Positions 1 to 8,198 of a stretch of DNA of 64,000 nucleotides are shown here, one piece after another (within the stretch, counting starts at the first letter, position 1; every line of letters begins with the position of its first letter). The position numbers and the translations under genes are program-made. A model generated the notes under the pieces. That model had not been told where the DNA came from. It did no database searches and saw only the letters and a list, made by a program, of their open reading frames with translations. This DNA comes from Holophagaceae bacterium (GTDB lineage: Bacteria; Acidobacteriota; Holophagae; Holophagales; Holophagaceae), in the NCBI GenBank assembly GCA_016710635.1, contig JADJVL010000007.1, positions 186,001 through 250,000 of the forward strand. Reading direction: 5' to 3'.

Positions 1-173
1 TCGTGGGCGGCCTTGGCCGCCTTGAGCCGGGTGGGGGCGGCCTTCACCTTGCCGGGGGCGGCGTTGACGGCGGTCCTGACCTTCCGGGCGGCCTCCCGGA
101 CCTGCTGGGCCTTGCCCTTGGTCTTCACCTTCGCCTTGGCCAGGGAGGTCTTGACGCGGTCCAGCACGGCCAT
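1..173 (-). CDS. Lys/Ala-rich basic protein, 3' end off the left edge
   Basis: Only the first 57 residues are in the window. They begin MAVLDRVKTS and are almost entirely Lys, Ala, Val, Arg and Thr with regular basic spacing and no Cys or Trp, like histone H1-like or other Ala/Lys-rich nucleic-acid-binding tails. No family can be assigned from the fragment. The ATG at 173-171 is preceded on the minus strand by GGAGA six bases upstream, a credible ribosome site. The gene is divergent from the thioredoxin gene. It could also be the N-terminus of a larger phasin- or apolipoprotein-like helical protein. Confidence 0.5.
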   Translation of the reverse strand, partial: MAVLDRVKTSLAKAKVKTKGKAQQVREAARKVRTAVNAAPGKVKAAPTRLKAAKAAH

Positions 174-316
174 GGGAAGTCTCCGGAATTTTTCTCAGTG
201 TAGATGAGGCCTCCCGGGGCCGGCGCACCGGAGACGAGCCCCCTTGAAGCGAGGTATTCTGGAAAGTCAGGGAACAGGGCCGCCCCCCGGGGCATCCCAC
301 CCCCATCGGAGGCTTG

Positions 317-724
317 ATGAAGATCCTGGCGGCAATGTTGGTGGCGGCGGCCCCGCTGATGGCCCAGTACGGCGTTCGTTGGGAGGAGACCCTCGCCTCC
401 GCCCAGAAGCGGGCCAAGGCCGAAAAGAAGATGATCATGCTGGATATCTGGGCGGAGTGGTGCGGCCCCTGCCAGCACCTGAAGAAGAACGTCTTCCCCA
501 CCCCCGAAGCCCAGGCGGCCCTGGGCCGCTACGTGCCCCTCAGCGCCCTCGCCCAGCTGAAGGATGGGACGCCCCTTCCGGAAGGCACCGCCCTGGCGGA
601 GCGCTTCAAGCTCGAAGGCTATCCCACGCTCATCATCCTCGACGAGAACGGCAAGGAGGTCCGCCGCCAGGTGGGCGCCTTCCGCACCGGGCAGGACTTC
701 GCGACCTGGCTGGCGAAGAAGTAG
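317..724 (+). CDS. Periplasmic thioredoxin-fold protein
   Basis: A 135-residue thioredoxin-fold protein probably acting as a disulfide reductase outside the cytoplasm. Residues 1-16 form a short signal peptide ending near Ala-Gln. The redox motif WCGPC has its cysteines at 49 and 52, and a later GYPTLIIL segment supplies the cis-proline loop. The length suits a single thioredoxin domain of the thioredoxin_7/DsbD-gamma type. TTG (314) and ATG (317) are adjacent in frame; ATG 317 is preferred because GGAGG at 308-312 lies four bases upstream. It stands alone, convergent with the VWA operon, and is followed by a strong hairpin. The client proteins are unknown. Confidence 0.85.
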   Translation: MKILAAMLVAAAPLMAQYGVRWEETLASAQKRAKAEKKMIMLDIWAEWCGPCQHLKKNVFPTPEAQAALGRYVPLSALAQLKDGTPLPEGTALAERFKLEGYPTLIILDENGKEVRRQVGAFRTGQDFATWLAKK

Positions 725-746
725 CGCCTGATTTCGGACGCAGAAC

Positions 747-776
747 GGAAGCGGCGGCCTGCAGGCCGCCGCTTCC
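747..776. terminator. Perfect 30-bp palindrome, bidirectional terminator
   Basis: Two 15-base arms (GGAAGCGGCGGCCTG and its exact complement) abut at 761/762. The palindrome lies between the convergent thioredoxin and VWA-TPR genes and can serve both. There is no long T run on either side, so it may be only partly intrinsic. Confidence 0.6.
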
Positions 777-798
777 ATGTCTGGCCGAAACTTCCGCC

Positions 799-2313
799 TC
801 AGATGTCCTTCACCCCCGCCGGGGGCGGATTGCGCTTGGGCATGCGCTGCTGGATGCCTTCCAGCTCGTCCTGCCGCGCGCCCTGGCTGGGGCGGGGCGG
901 CGGGGGCGGCGGTTTGGGATTCGGCGGCGGCGGCTTCTGGTCGGGGATGAGGGATTGGAGGTCGTGGACCGCTTCGGCCTGGCCCGGATCCTCCCGGAGG
1001 AGGCGCTCCAGCAGGGCCTTGGCCTCGTCGGTCTTCTCGAGCTGCAGCTGGGCCCGGGCCGCCAGGAGCAGGGCGGGCGTCCGCCATTCCGGCAGGGGGC
1101 GCGGAGCGCCCTGGCCCGTGAGGGGCGCGAGGGACAGCAGGGCCGCGTCGGGATGGCCCGTGCGCAGGTCGATGAGGGCCGCCAACAGCTGGTGCCGGGG
1201 CTTGCCGCCGGTGGGCTTCCAGCGCTGGGCGCCCTCCAGGTCGCCCTGGGCGAGGGCCCGCTGGGCCAGCCAGGCCTGCACGCTGGGGGGCAGCGGGAGC
1301 TCCGCCGGAGCCGCCGCGCGGGCGGGGCCCGCGAGGGCCGCGAGCAGGAGCAGGCCCAGCACGGGCCGCCAGGCGGCCAGGGCCTTGCCGGCGCCGGCGA
1401 GCCAGACGCCGAGGCCCAGCAGGGCCAGCCAGGCGCCCCACTCGGGATGGGCGGGCTGCTTGGAGCGGGTCACGGGCAGGGCTTCCTTGCCCTCCGCCAG
1501 ATCGCTGTAGCGGGCCGCCAGATCCTCCCGGAGCTCCAGCGCCTTGCCGCCGCCGGCTTCGGCGAGGTCCTTCAGAAATTCGGGTCGCGCGATGCTGCTC
1601 AGTTCCTTCTCCGCGGCCTGCGCCTCGGCCCGGGGCAGGCTGGCGGGCGTGTTGCCGCCCAGGCACAGGGTGTCCAGGGGCAGGCCCGCGGTCTTGAGGG
1701 CCGCCAGGGCCCGGGCCTTCGCCGCCTCCGGCGTTTCCCAGGTCTCTTCGCCGTCGCCGATGAACAGGACCACCGCCGGTTCCCGGGGCGGGACCGACGC
1801 CGCCAGCTGGGCGAGGCCGCGGCCGAGGCTGGTGCCGGGGCTGCCGATCTCGCCGGGCTGCACCGCCCGCAGGGAATCCCGCAGCAGGGCCCGGTCCTCG
1901 CCGGGAGGCACGAGGGGGATGGTGTCCCCGGTGAGGAGCGTCAGGCTGAAGCGGACCCCGGGCACGGGCTTCGCGAAGAGGTGGTCCAGGGTCTCCACCG
2001 CGGCGCGCCAGCGGGTGCGGCCCGGGCCGCCGGCCTTGGCGGCAGCGTCCGTCGCCAGCATGGAGCGGGACGCGTCGAGGAGGATGTGGACGGTGAGCCG
2101 GGGCACCTCCGGCCGCCCGTAGCGCGGCTCGGCGAGGCCCAGGCCCACGCCCAGCGCAATGAGGGCGAGGCCGAGGCCCTGCCAGGCGGGCCGCTGGCCG
2201 ACCACGCGGATGCCCACGCCGGGGCGCAGGGCCACGAAGAGGCCCGCCGCCAGGGCCAGGGCGGCGACGGCCACCGTGGGCCAGAACAGTTCGGGGTGGG
2301 TGAAGGGCATCAT
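799..2313 (-). CDS. VWA-domain membrane protein with TPR tail (BatB/BatC-like fusion)
   Basis: A 504-residue last gene of the DUF58/VWA operon. Two membrane helices (about residues 11-29 and 45-61) precede a von Willebrand A domain whose MIDAS motif DASRS is at 80-84. Two more hydrophobic segments follow near 315-360, then a TPR-like helical region (about 370-460) and a proline-rich tail. In Bacteroides- and Leptospira-type Bat operons BatB carries the VWA domain and BatC the TPRs; here one chain appears to hold both. ATG at 2313 overlaps the stop of the upstream gene (ATGA), so translation is probably coupled. Role: periplasm-facing VWA scaffold, linked in other bacteria to envelope or oxidative stress tolerance. 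The exact function is unproven. Confidence 0.75.
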   Translation of the reverse strand: MMPFTHPELFWPTVAVAALALAAGLFVALRPGVGIRVVGQRPAWQGLGLALIALGVGLGLAEPRYGRPEVPRLTVHILLDASRSMLATDAAAKAGGPGRTRWRAAVETLDHLFAKPVPGVRFSLTLLTGDTIPLVPPGEDRALLRDSLRAVQPGEIGSPGTSLGRGLAQLAASVPPREPAVVLFIGDGEETWETPEAAKARALAALKTAGLPLDTLCLGGNTPASLPRAEAQAAEKELSSIARPEFLKDLAEAGGGKALELREDLAARYSDLAEGKEALPVTRSKQPAHPEWGAWLALLGLGVWLAGAGKALAAWRPVLGLLLLAALAGPARAAAPAELPLPPSVQAWLAQRALAQGDLEGAQRWKPTGGKPRHQLLAALIDLRTGHPDAALLSLAPLTGQGAPRPLPEWRTPALLLAARAQLQLEKTDEAKALLERLLREDPGQAEAVHDLQSLIPDQKPPPPNPKPPPPPPRPSQGARQDELEGIQQRMPKRNPPPAGVKDI

Positions 2314-3302
2314 GGCCGGGCCTTTTCCGCCTCGCCGGCGTCCAGGGTCGGCTCCGCCGCGAGCCAGGCCGGCTGGCGGCGGCCCCGCTTCCGGGGCAGG
2401 TCCAGCAGGAAGGGCAGGGCCAGCAGGCCCGCCAGCATGAGGAAGGCGCTGGCCATGGGCGCGCCCTCCGAAGGCGGATCCACCGGCAGGGCGGTCTTCT
2501 CCAGCCGGTCGATGGCAGCGAGGCTGCGGGCGAGGCCGCCGGGATCGTCGGCGGCGAAGGCTTCGCCCTGGCCCAGGGCCGCCACCCGCTTCATGCTCTC
2601 GGGGTCGTTGTCCACGTGCAGCCGCGCGAAGCCTCCGCCTTCCAGGGGATAAAGGCTCTCCTTCTGCCCACCGAGCACCACCGTGTGGATGCGGATGTTG
2701 TTGTGGCGCGCCTCCTCGGCGGCTTCGAGGGCACGCACGCGGCCCCGGTTCTCGGCGCCGTCGGTGAGCAGCAGGATGACCCGGCTGCGGGCGGGGCTTT
2801 CCGAAAGGCGGCGCACGCCGGTCATGAGGCCCGAGCCGATGGCGGTGCCGTCGTCCCGGCTTTCGATCTCGAGGCCGTTGAGCATGCGGAGCAGGCGGCG
2901 GTGGTCCGCGGTGAGGGGCGACAGGGTCACGGGATGGGCGCTGAAGACCACGAGGGCGAAGCGGTCGTCGGCGCGCTTGGCGATGAAGGCGCCCAGCAGC
3001 CGCTTCGCCGCGTCCCAGCGGCTTTCCTGGCCATCGTCCAGGGCGCGCATGGAGCTGGAGCCGTCGAGCACCACGGCGAAGTCCACCACCGGCGCCATGC
3101 CCCGCACCGGCGAGCGCCATTCCGGGCCGGCGGCGGCGAGGACGAGGGCCAGGAGGATGAGGGGCGGCAGGGCCTGGGCCGCCCAGCGGGAGATGATGGC
3201 CGCGGGGTGCGCGCTGGGAATCCCCCAGCGGTAGGGCCGCCGCCAGACGAGCCAGAGCCCGGGCAGCAGCAGGAGCAGGGCGACGGGGTGGCGCAGGTCC
3301 AT
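2310..3302 (-). CDS. VWA-domain membrane protein (BatA-like)
   Basis: A 330-residue protein with the BatA layout: an N-terminal membrane helix (about 6-20), a second near 45-59, a von Willebrand A domain starting near residue 72 with MIDAS DGSSS at 80-84 and a downstream TDGAEN metal-site motif, and a C-terminal membrane helix near 285-303. ATG at 3302 overlaps the preceding stop in an ATGA junction; a GTG one codon upstream is the alternative. It sits between a BatD-tail-like protein and the VWA-TPR protein, as expected for the family. The VWA domain should face the periplasm and bind Mg through MIDAS. Its partner is unknown. Confidence 0.8.
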   Translation of the reverse strand: MDLRHPVALLLLLPGLWLVWRRPYRWGIPSAHPAAIISRWAAQALPPLILLALVLAAAGPEWRSPVRGMAPVVDFAVVLDGSSSMRALDDGQESRWDAAKRLLGAFIAKRADDRFALVVFSAHPVTLSPLTADHRRLLRMLNGLEIESRDDGTAIGSGLMTGVRRLSESPARSRVILLLTDGAENRGRVRALEAAEEARHNNIRIHTVVLGGQKESLYPLEGGGFARLHVDNDPESMKRVAALGQGEAFAADDPGGLARSLAAIDRLEKTALPVDPPSEGAPMASAFLMLAGLLALPFLLDLPRKRGRRQPAWLAAEPTLDAGEAEKARP

Positions 3303-4096
3303 CACGGCCGCCTCCCCTTGTCCTTCCGGCGGTGGTTTTCCAGGGCCTTCACCAGGTCCTCGGCGCCGTTCCGGGGCGTTTCGGCGCCGCCGAAGCGGGC
3401 GGCGTCCAGACCGTCAGCCCAGGCGGCCCAGGCGTCCAGCTGCAGCTTCCGGAAGGCGGCGCCGCCCCAAGTGCGGGCCTCCTCGCCGAAGACCTTGGCG
3501 AGGAGCTCCCGGCCCGCGCCGTGGGAGAGGTCGAGGGCGGCCCGCTGCCGGGAGCGGGGCGGCCAGGCGGCGTGGAAGGCCCGCCGGGCGTGGCGCCAGG
3601 CGCGGCCTTCGCCGCCCTGGCGCCAGCGCCGGAAGAGGAAGGCGGCGAGGGCGAGGAGGGGCATGAGCGCGAGCGTCGCCCAGAGCCAGGGGAAGGGCAG
3701 GGGTTCGAGCTGGTCCTGGAGGCCGCCGCCCACGCCCTTCCAGTCGGCGCCGAAGGCTGTGGTGCGGGGCACCTGGAGGCGGAGCTCGGGGGTGCGGCGG
3801 CCGTCGCCCAGATCGATGGGTGGCACCACCACGGCGCCCGGCACCAAAGGCTGCACGGTGAGCCGCCAGCCTCGGCCGTCCTTCGTGGCCTCGACGCCCC
3901 GCAGGGCCAGGGGTCCCAGGTTCTCGTCCCCGGGCCGCGGCAGGGCTGGGGCGGCGGGATCGGATTCCACCAGCTCCAGCACCGCCATCCGGCCGAAGGC
4001 CAACTTTTCCGGAACCTTCCACTGGGGCGCGGCGGCGAGGACGCTGCAGAGGATGCCGCCGATGGCAGCGGCGGGCCAGCGGCGGGCGGGGCTCAT
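3302..4096 (-). CDS. Single-pass membrane protein of the VWA operon (BatD-tail/DUF4381-like)
   Basis: A 264-residue protein with a signal-like N-terminus (about 8-22), a beta-rich extracytoplasmic region to about residue 135, one transmembrane segment near 140-160 followed by an Arg-rich stop-transfer, and a helical Trp/Ala-rich cytoplasmic tail. Sequence identity to named families is not obvious. Position (between the DUF58 gene and batA-like gene, ATGA overlaps on both sides) and topology match the DUF4381/BatD-tail proteins that accompany MoxR/VWA systems. The assignment is therefore mainly contextual. Confidence 0.6.
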   Translation of the reverse strand: MSPARRWPAAAIGGILCSVLAAAPQWKVPEKLAFGRMAVLELVESDPAAPALPRPGDENLGPLALRGVEATKDGRGWRLTVQPLVPGAVVVPPIDLGDGRRTPELRLQVPRTTAFGADWKGVGGGLQDQLEPLPFPWLWATLALMPLLALAAFLFRRWRQGGEGRAWRHARRAFHAAWPPRSRQRAALDLSHGAGRELLAKVFGEEARTWGGAAFRKLQLDAWAAWADGLDAARFGGAETPRNGAEDLVKALENHRRKDKGRRP

Positions 4097-4869
4097 GCGC
4101 CCCCCGCCTTCAGCCACTTGCCCATGCGCGCCACCGGATCCTCCAGGGCGTTCCACTGCTGGCGCTCGATGGAGGCCGGCAGGCCGGGATCGGGCCATTC
4201 CATGCCGGCGTGGAAGCTCCAGCGCTTCTTGGGCAGCCGCGGCGCGAACCAGACGACCTTGTGCCGCGCCGCCAGGGGCTTGAGGAGGGGCGACAGGCCC
4301 TGGAGGCCGGCGCCGTTGCTGAAGATCCAGAGGCGATGGCCCTTGCCGTGCTCGCCCCAGTGGCCCAGGGCCTCCTGCCAGGCCGCCGGTGTGGGCACCG
4401 CGGGGGGTCGCTCCAGAAGGCGCTCCAGCAGCCGCAGGCCATAGGCCTTGCCCCGCTTGGGGGCCAGGCGCAGGGCCGGCGTGCGGCCATCGCCGGGCAC
4501 GATGAGGCCGATGCGGTCGCCGGTGGCCTGGATGGTGGCGCAGGCGGCGCCCATGAGTTCGAGGGCCCAGCGGATGGGGGTGACCGGATCGCCGAGGTAC
4601 ATGGAGGGCGAGGGATCCACCACGAGCCACAGGATCAGTTCGCGGCTGGCCTCGAAGCGTTTGATGACCGGCTCACCCGTGCGCGCCGTCAGCGGCCAGT
4701 TGATGAGGCGCGGATCATCCCCCACCTGGTAGGGCCGGTTCTCCACGAAGGTCAGGCCCGAGCCCTTCACAACGGAAGGATGCAGACCCTCCGTGCCCCC
4801 CCGCAGCCGCGTGCGGAGCCGGAGGGGCAGCCGGCGCAGCCGGGCCAGGAAGCGTTTCGGGAGGGGCAT
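4093..4869 (-). CDS. DUF58 domain protein
   Basis: First gene of the Bat-type operon, 258 residues, cytoplasmic. It carries the DUF58 hallmark around residues 45-62 (YQVGDDPRLINW then TART) followed by a degenerate VWA-like fold with DPSPSM near 90. DUF58 proteins are normally encoded directly after a MoxR AAA+ ATPase that is thought to act on them. No moxR gene lies in this window, so the ATPase must be elsewhere or absent. The N-terminus is very basic. The stop overlaps the next gene's ATG. Confidence 0.8.
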   Translation of the reverse strand: MPLPKRFLARLRRLPLRLRTRLRGGTEGLHPSVVKGSGLTFVENRPYQVGDDPRLINWPLTARTGEPVIKRFEASRELILWLVVDPSPSMYLGDPVTPIRWALELMGAACATIQATGDRIGLIVPGDGRTPALRLAPKRGKAYGLRLLERLLERPPAVPTPAAWQEALGHWGEHGKGHRLWIFSNGAGLQGLSPLLKPLAARHKVVWFAPRLPKKRWSFHAGMEWPDPGLPASIERQQWNALEDPVARMGKWLKAGGA

Positions 4870-4901
4870 GCCTCCATGCTACGGCCATTGTCCGCCCGGG
4901 G

Positions 4902-6566
4902 TCACTGCGGCAGGCGCAGTCCCTCCAGTCCCGTGAGCACGCCTTCCAGGGGCGCCTTGATGACGGTGCCGAGCTGCACCGTGGCGCCTTCCTTGGGCTG
5001 CAGCCGGAGGGTCCAGGTGCGCACGCCGGGGCTGCGCTCTTCGCCGGGGGTGGTGTCGGGGCTCGCGGCGATCTTCAGCTGCTCGACGGTGGACTTGAGG
5101 ATGCGGTCCTGGACCTCGACCTCCACGGGCTCCGCGGTGTCGTTGGCGGCTTCGAACTTCTCCTTCAGGGTCCACTGCCGTTCCTTGGTGAAGGTGCCCA
5201 CCTGCTCCTTCCGGGCGTCCACCCGCGTGTAGCTCACCCGTACGCCCCGATAGGGCCCGAAGCCCAGTTCGAAGGGCTGGCCGGGCGTAGGCATGGCGAG
5301 GTGCGTCTGGCCCAGGCGCACGGTGCCGGCGAACTGCACGATGGCGGCGCCGGGGAAGAGGGGAATGCCCGAAGGCGTGGCGAAGCGGGCGACCTGGTAG
5401 ACCGTGGGATCCAGGCGTGGGACGGCCATGAGGCGCAGGTCCGGCGCTAGCTCTTTGGCGACGACCCGGAAGCGATGGGGTTCGCCGTCCGCAGGGACTT
5501 CCTTCGTGCCGTCCAGGGTGAAGGTGGTGGCGAGGCCCTGGGCTTCTTCGAGGGTCGCGGCCTCCCCCTCGTCGGCCTCCTCAAGCTTGGCGCTGACCAC
5601 TTCCACGGTCCTCGCCACATAGGTGTTCTGGCTCGAAGCGTAGCCGTCCATCGACGGGGCGGGTGGTGGGGGCGGCGCAGGCGGCGGTGAGACCGTCCAC
5701 GCCGCTTCCTGCGCGCCGCCGTACTTCGGCACCGCGAGGCTTCGGCTGGCCCGCGCGTTGCTGATCTCCACCTTCACGCCGCTCCAGTCCTCGCCGCTGG
5801 TCTGGGTGATGGCGGCGAAGAGCACCAGTTCAAGCTTCTTCCGGTCGGCGCCGAGGCGCGCCTCGTAGGCCGGAACCCAGCGGGCGGCGCGGGTGCGGTA
5901 GCTGAGCTCCAGCTCGACATCCCCGGTGCGGGGCACGGTGATCTCGATGCTGGCGCGGCTGGGGGCTTCCCGGCTGCCGCCGCTGCGCTTGGCGAGCTCG
6001 GCCTGGAGCCGGCCCTCCTCCTCGCCGAGCTTTTCGAGCTCCCGCCGGCGCTTGCGCTCCCGGCCGAGGATCTCGTTCTGCCGGGCGCCCAGGCCTCGGC
6101 TCAGCTCCACCACGGAGGCCGAGTTCGGCGCGGTGGCGGCGAGCTTGATGGAGATGTCCTTGTCGTAGGCCGCCGCCAGGCCGCGGAGGAAGTTCAGCTC
6201 CTGCTGGAGGGATTCGCCCTCCGCTTCCAGGGCGTCCCGCCGGTCCCGCAGGCCTTCCCGTTCCTTCAGCAGCGCCTTGTACTCCGCCGTCTCCGTCACG
6301 ACGCGCACTTCGCTGCTCACCCCCAGATCCCCCAGCCGTGAGCCCTCGGGCCCCTTCGCGCTGACGCGGAGATCATCCAGCCCCAGCCCCGGCGGCAGGT
6401 CCTTGATGACGAACTTCGCCGTCCCCGCGCCGGTGACCCGGGCCTGGCCGATCCGCGTGACCCAGGCCTCGTCGGGATGGAGGCGGACCCGGGCGATGGG
6501 GGCGTCGACGACGGTCTGGGCGGCGAGAGTGAGGCAGAGGAAAGGCAGGATGGCGGCGGGGCGCAT
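4902..6566 (-). CDS. MuiA-type DUF4139 protein, copy 1
   Basis: A 554-residue secreted protein: signal peptide (1-17), an N-terminal DUF4140 domain (pattern beginning VRLHPDEAWVTR near 27), a coiled-coil segment of about 100-185, then a DUF4139 beta-rich domain including the family segment TSGEDWSGV and a Pro-rich insertion. The family is named after a mucoidy inhibitor, but its biochemical role is unknown. The ATG at 6566 is preferred over an upstream in-frame ATG at 6599 because AGGAG lies just upstream and the signal peptide begins there. It is the third in a minus-strand run of three paralogues, upstream of the Bat operon. Confidence 0.8.
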   Translation of the reverse strand: MRPAAILPFLCLTLAAQTVVDAPIARVRLHPDEAWVTRIGQARVTGAGTAKFVIKDLPPGLGLDDLRVSAKGPEGSRLGDLGVSSEVRVVTETAEYKALLKEREGLRDRRDALEAEGESLQQELNFLRGLAAAYDKDISIKLAATAPNSASVVELSRGLGARQNEILGRERKRRRELEKLGEEEGRLQAELAKRSGGSREAPSRASIEITVPRTGDVELELSYRTRAARWVPAYEARLGADRKKLELVLFAAITQTSGEDWSGVKVEISNARASRSLAVPKYGGAQEAAWTVSPPPAPPPPPAPSMDGYASSQNTYVARTVEVVSAKLEEADEGEAATLEEAQGLATTFTLDGTKEVPADGEPHRFRVVAKELAPDLRLMAVPRLDPTVYQVARFATPSGIPLFPGAAIVQFAGTVRLGQTHLAMPTPGQPFELGFGPYRGVRVSYTRVDARKEQVGTFTKERQWTLKEKFEAANDTAEPVEVEVQDRILKSTVEQLKIAASPDTTPGEERSPGVRTWTLRLQPKEGATVQLGTVIKAPLEGVLTGLEGLRLPQ

Positions 6567-6632
6567 GGAATCTCCTGGATTGAATTCTGGATGCCTCACA
6601 AGGACGAGAGGTCCCTCAGGAATTGGGACTGC

Positions 6633-8072
6633 TCACCACTTCACCCGCACCCGGTAGGTCAGCGTCGTGCTGCCTTCAGCGGCGACCGGCACCATGAACT
6701 TCGCGGTGCCGCTGGCGGCTTTGGTGTGGGGATGGCTCTGGGACAGCATCTCCCAGTCGCCGGGGATGGGTTCGAGGATGGTGACGGTGACCGCCTCCTT
6801 CTTGGCGTTCTTCAGCTCCACTTCGAAGGATGCGTCGTAGATGTAGTTGTACTTGCCGGTGCCGCCGACCTTCTTGAAATCCGTCTGCTTGCGCCGAGCG
6901 GTGACGTCGAAGGCGTCGCCGAGCTTGAGGCGCACCAGTTCGTTCTTGGGGGTGTGGTCGATGTTGTCCTCGCCGATGAACTGGGCGCGGCCCTCGCTGT
7001 CCTTCTTGTAGACCCGGACGATCCCTTTGGGCATGGGCTTGCCGAGGTTCGCGGCCTCCTTGTTGTCGAACTCCACGAAGACGCCCACCTTCAGCTTCTC
7101 GCCGGTGTCGCCGTATGAGTTCGAGTAGTAATGGCCCTGGCCCTGGAGGAGGAACTCCTTGCGCACGGGCACGGCGGCGGCGCCCAGGAGGGCCACCTGC
7201 TTGGTCTGGTTCTCCTGGATCGTCGTGGGTCGATCCAGGGTGTAGAGGTGGTACTCGAAAAGGCTTTCCTCTTGCATCACCGGAGCCGCGGCCGCCCGGG
7301 AGGCGCCATTCTTCGCCACCATCCCGTAGGCCATCTCCGCCCGTTCCCGGACCCGGTTCACGTCTCCGGCCACGAGCTGCAGGGTCGAATCGGGATAGCT
7401 GGCGCCGCTGGTGTTGGTCAGCGTCACCCAGCCGTTGAGGTCCAGGGTCTTCTCGTCGCTGGAGAGGTTGGCCACGTAGTCCGCCTTCCAGCCCAGGCCC
7501 CCGGTGAGGTAGCTGAGCTCCAGCTTCTGCGCCTTGTCGGCGGCGGAGTTCAGGGACAGGACCAGGGTGGGCCGCGCCCGCAGGTTGGCGGGGACGCGGG
7601 GATAGATCAGGCGGCCATAGACGTTCGTCTCGATGCGGTCCGCGAACTGCAGCACCGTGCCGCCGTTGGTGGCCAGTACCGTGGCCTCCTCCCGGACCTC
7701 CTTCGAGCCCGCGCCGTCCGGATTGGGCTTCATGGACACCACCGTCACTTTCTCGCCGACGTACTTCTCCAGCAGCTTCTGGGGGGAGAGCAGGTCGAAA
7801 TCGAAATTCTGCTCGACCACGAAGAAACCCTTCGGCTCCGTGAAGTTCTTCAGCAGCGCCGTCTCCGGCCTGATCTGCGCCGATACCTCCTGGAAGGCCA
7901 GCTTCGACTCCCCCTTCGGCAGACGGATCTCCCGCGTGTCCTTCACCAGCGCCAGATTGCCGTTGTAGATGGTCACCGCCAGAGACTTCTGATCCTTGTG
8001 GGTGGTGACCGTCTCGCCGGGGGCCTGTGCGATGAGCGAGAGGGGGAGCAGGGCGAGGAGGGCGGGGCGCAT
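6633..8072 (-). CDS. DUF4139 domain protein, copy 2 (divergent)
   Basis: A 479-residue secreted DUF4139-family protein that lacks the long central coiled coil of the flanking copies. The signal peptide occupies residues 1-16 (MRPALLALLPLSLIAQ). The N-terminus then reads as a DUF4140-like strand region (VTIYNGNLALVKDTRE), and the DUF4139 domain occupies the remainder, with a typical LTGGLGWKADYV segment. An upstream in-frame start at 8165 would add 31 non-hydrophobic residues; ATG 8072 with AAGGAG just upstream is much better. Function unknown; probably periplasmic or outer-membrane associated. The sisters on either side suggest local duplication and divergence. Confidence 0.78.
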   Translation of the reverse strand: MRPALLALLPLSLIAQAPGETVTTHKDQKSLAVTIYNGNLALVKDTREIRLPKGESKLAFQEVSAQIRPETALLKNFTEPKGFFVVEQNFDFDLLSPQKLLEKYVGEKVTVVSMKPNPDGAGSKEVREEATVLATNGGTVLQFADRIETNVYGRLIYPRVPANLRARPTLVLSLNSAADKAQKLELSYLTGGLGWKADYVANLSSDEKTLDLNGWVTLTNTSGASYPDSTLQLVAGDVNRVRERAEMAYGMVAKNGASRAAAAPVMQEESLFEYHLYTLDRPTTIQENQTKQVALLGAAAVPVRKEFLLQGQGHYYSNSYGDTGEKLKVGVFVEFDNKEAANLGKPMPKGIVRVYKKDSEGRAQFIGEDNIDHTPKNELVRLKLGDAFDVTARRKQTDFKKVGGTGKYNYIYDASFEVELKNAKKEAVTVTILEPIPGDWEMLSQSHPHTKAASGTAKFMVPVAAEGSTTLTYRVRVKW

Positions 8073-8198
8073 GGGGACTCCTTGAAGAGACTGAAGGGAT
8101 GGTACGCGCCTTGGCAGGTAGCGGCCCTTAGCATCGGGGTTTCCGTGTGGGACAAGGAGGCACAAGCAGAAGTTCCCGACACCTGGTCCCGCATCCGA

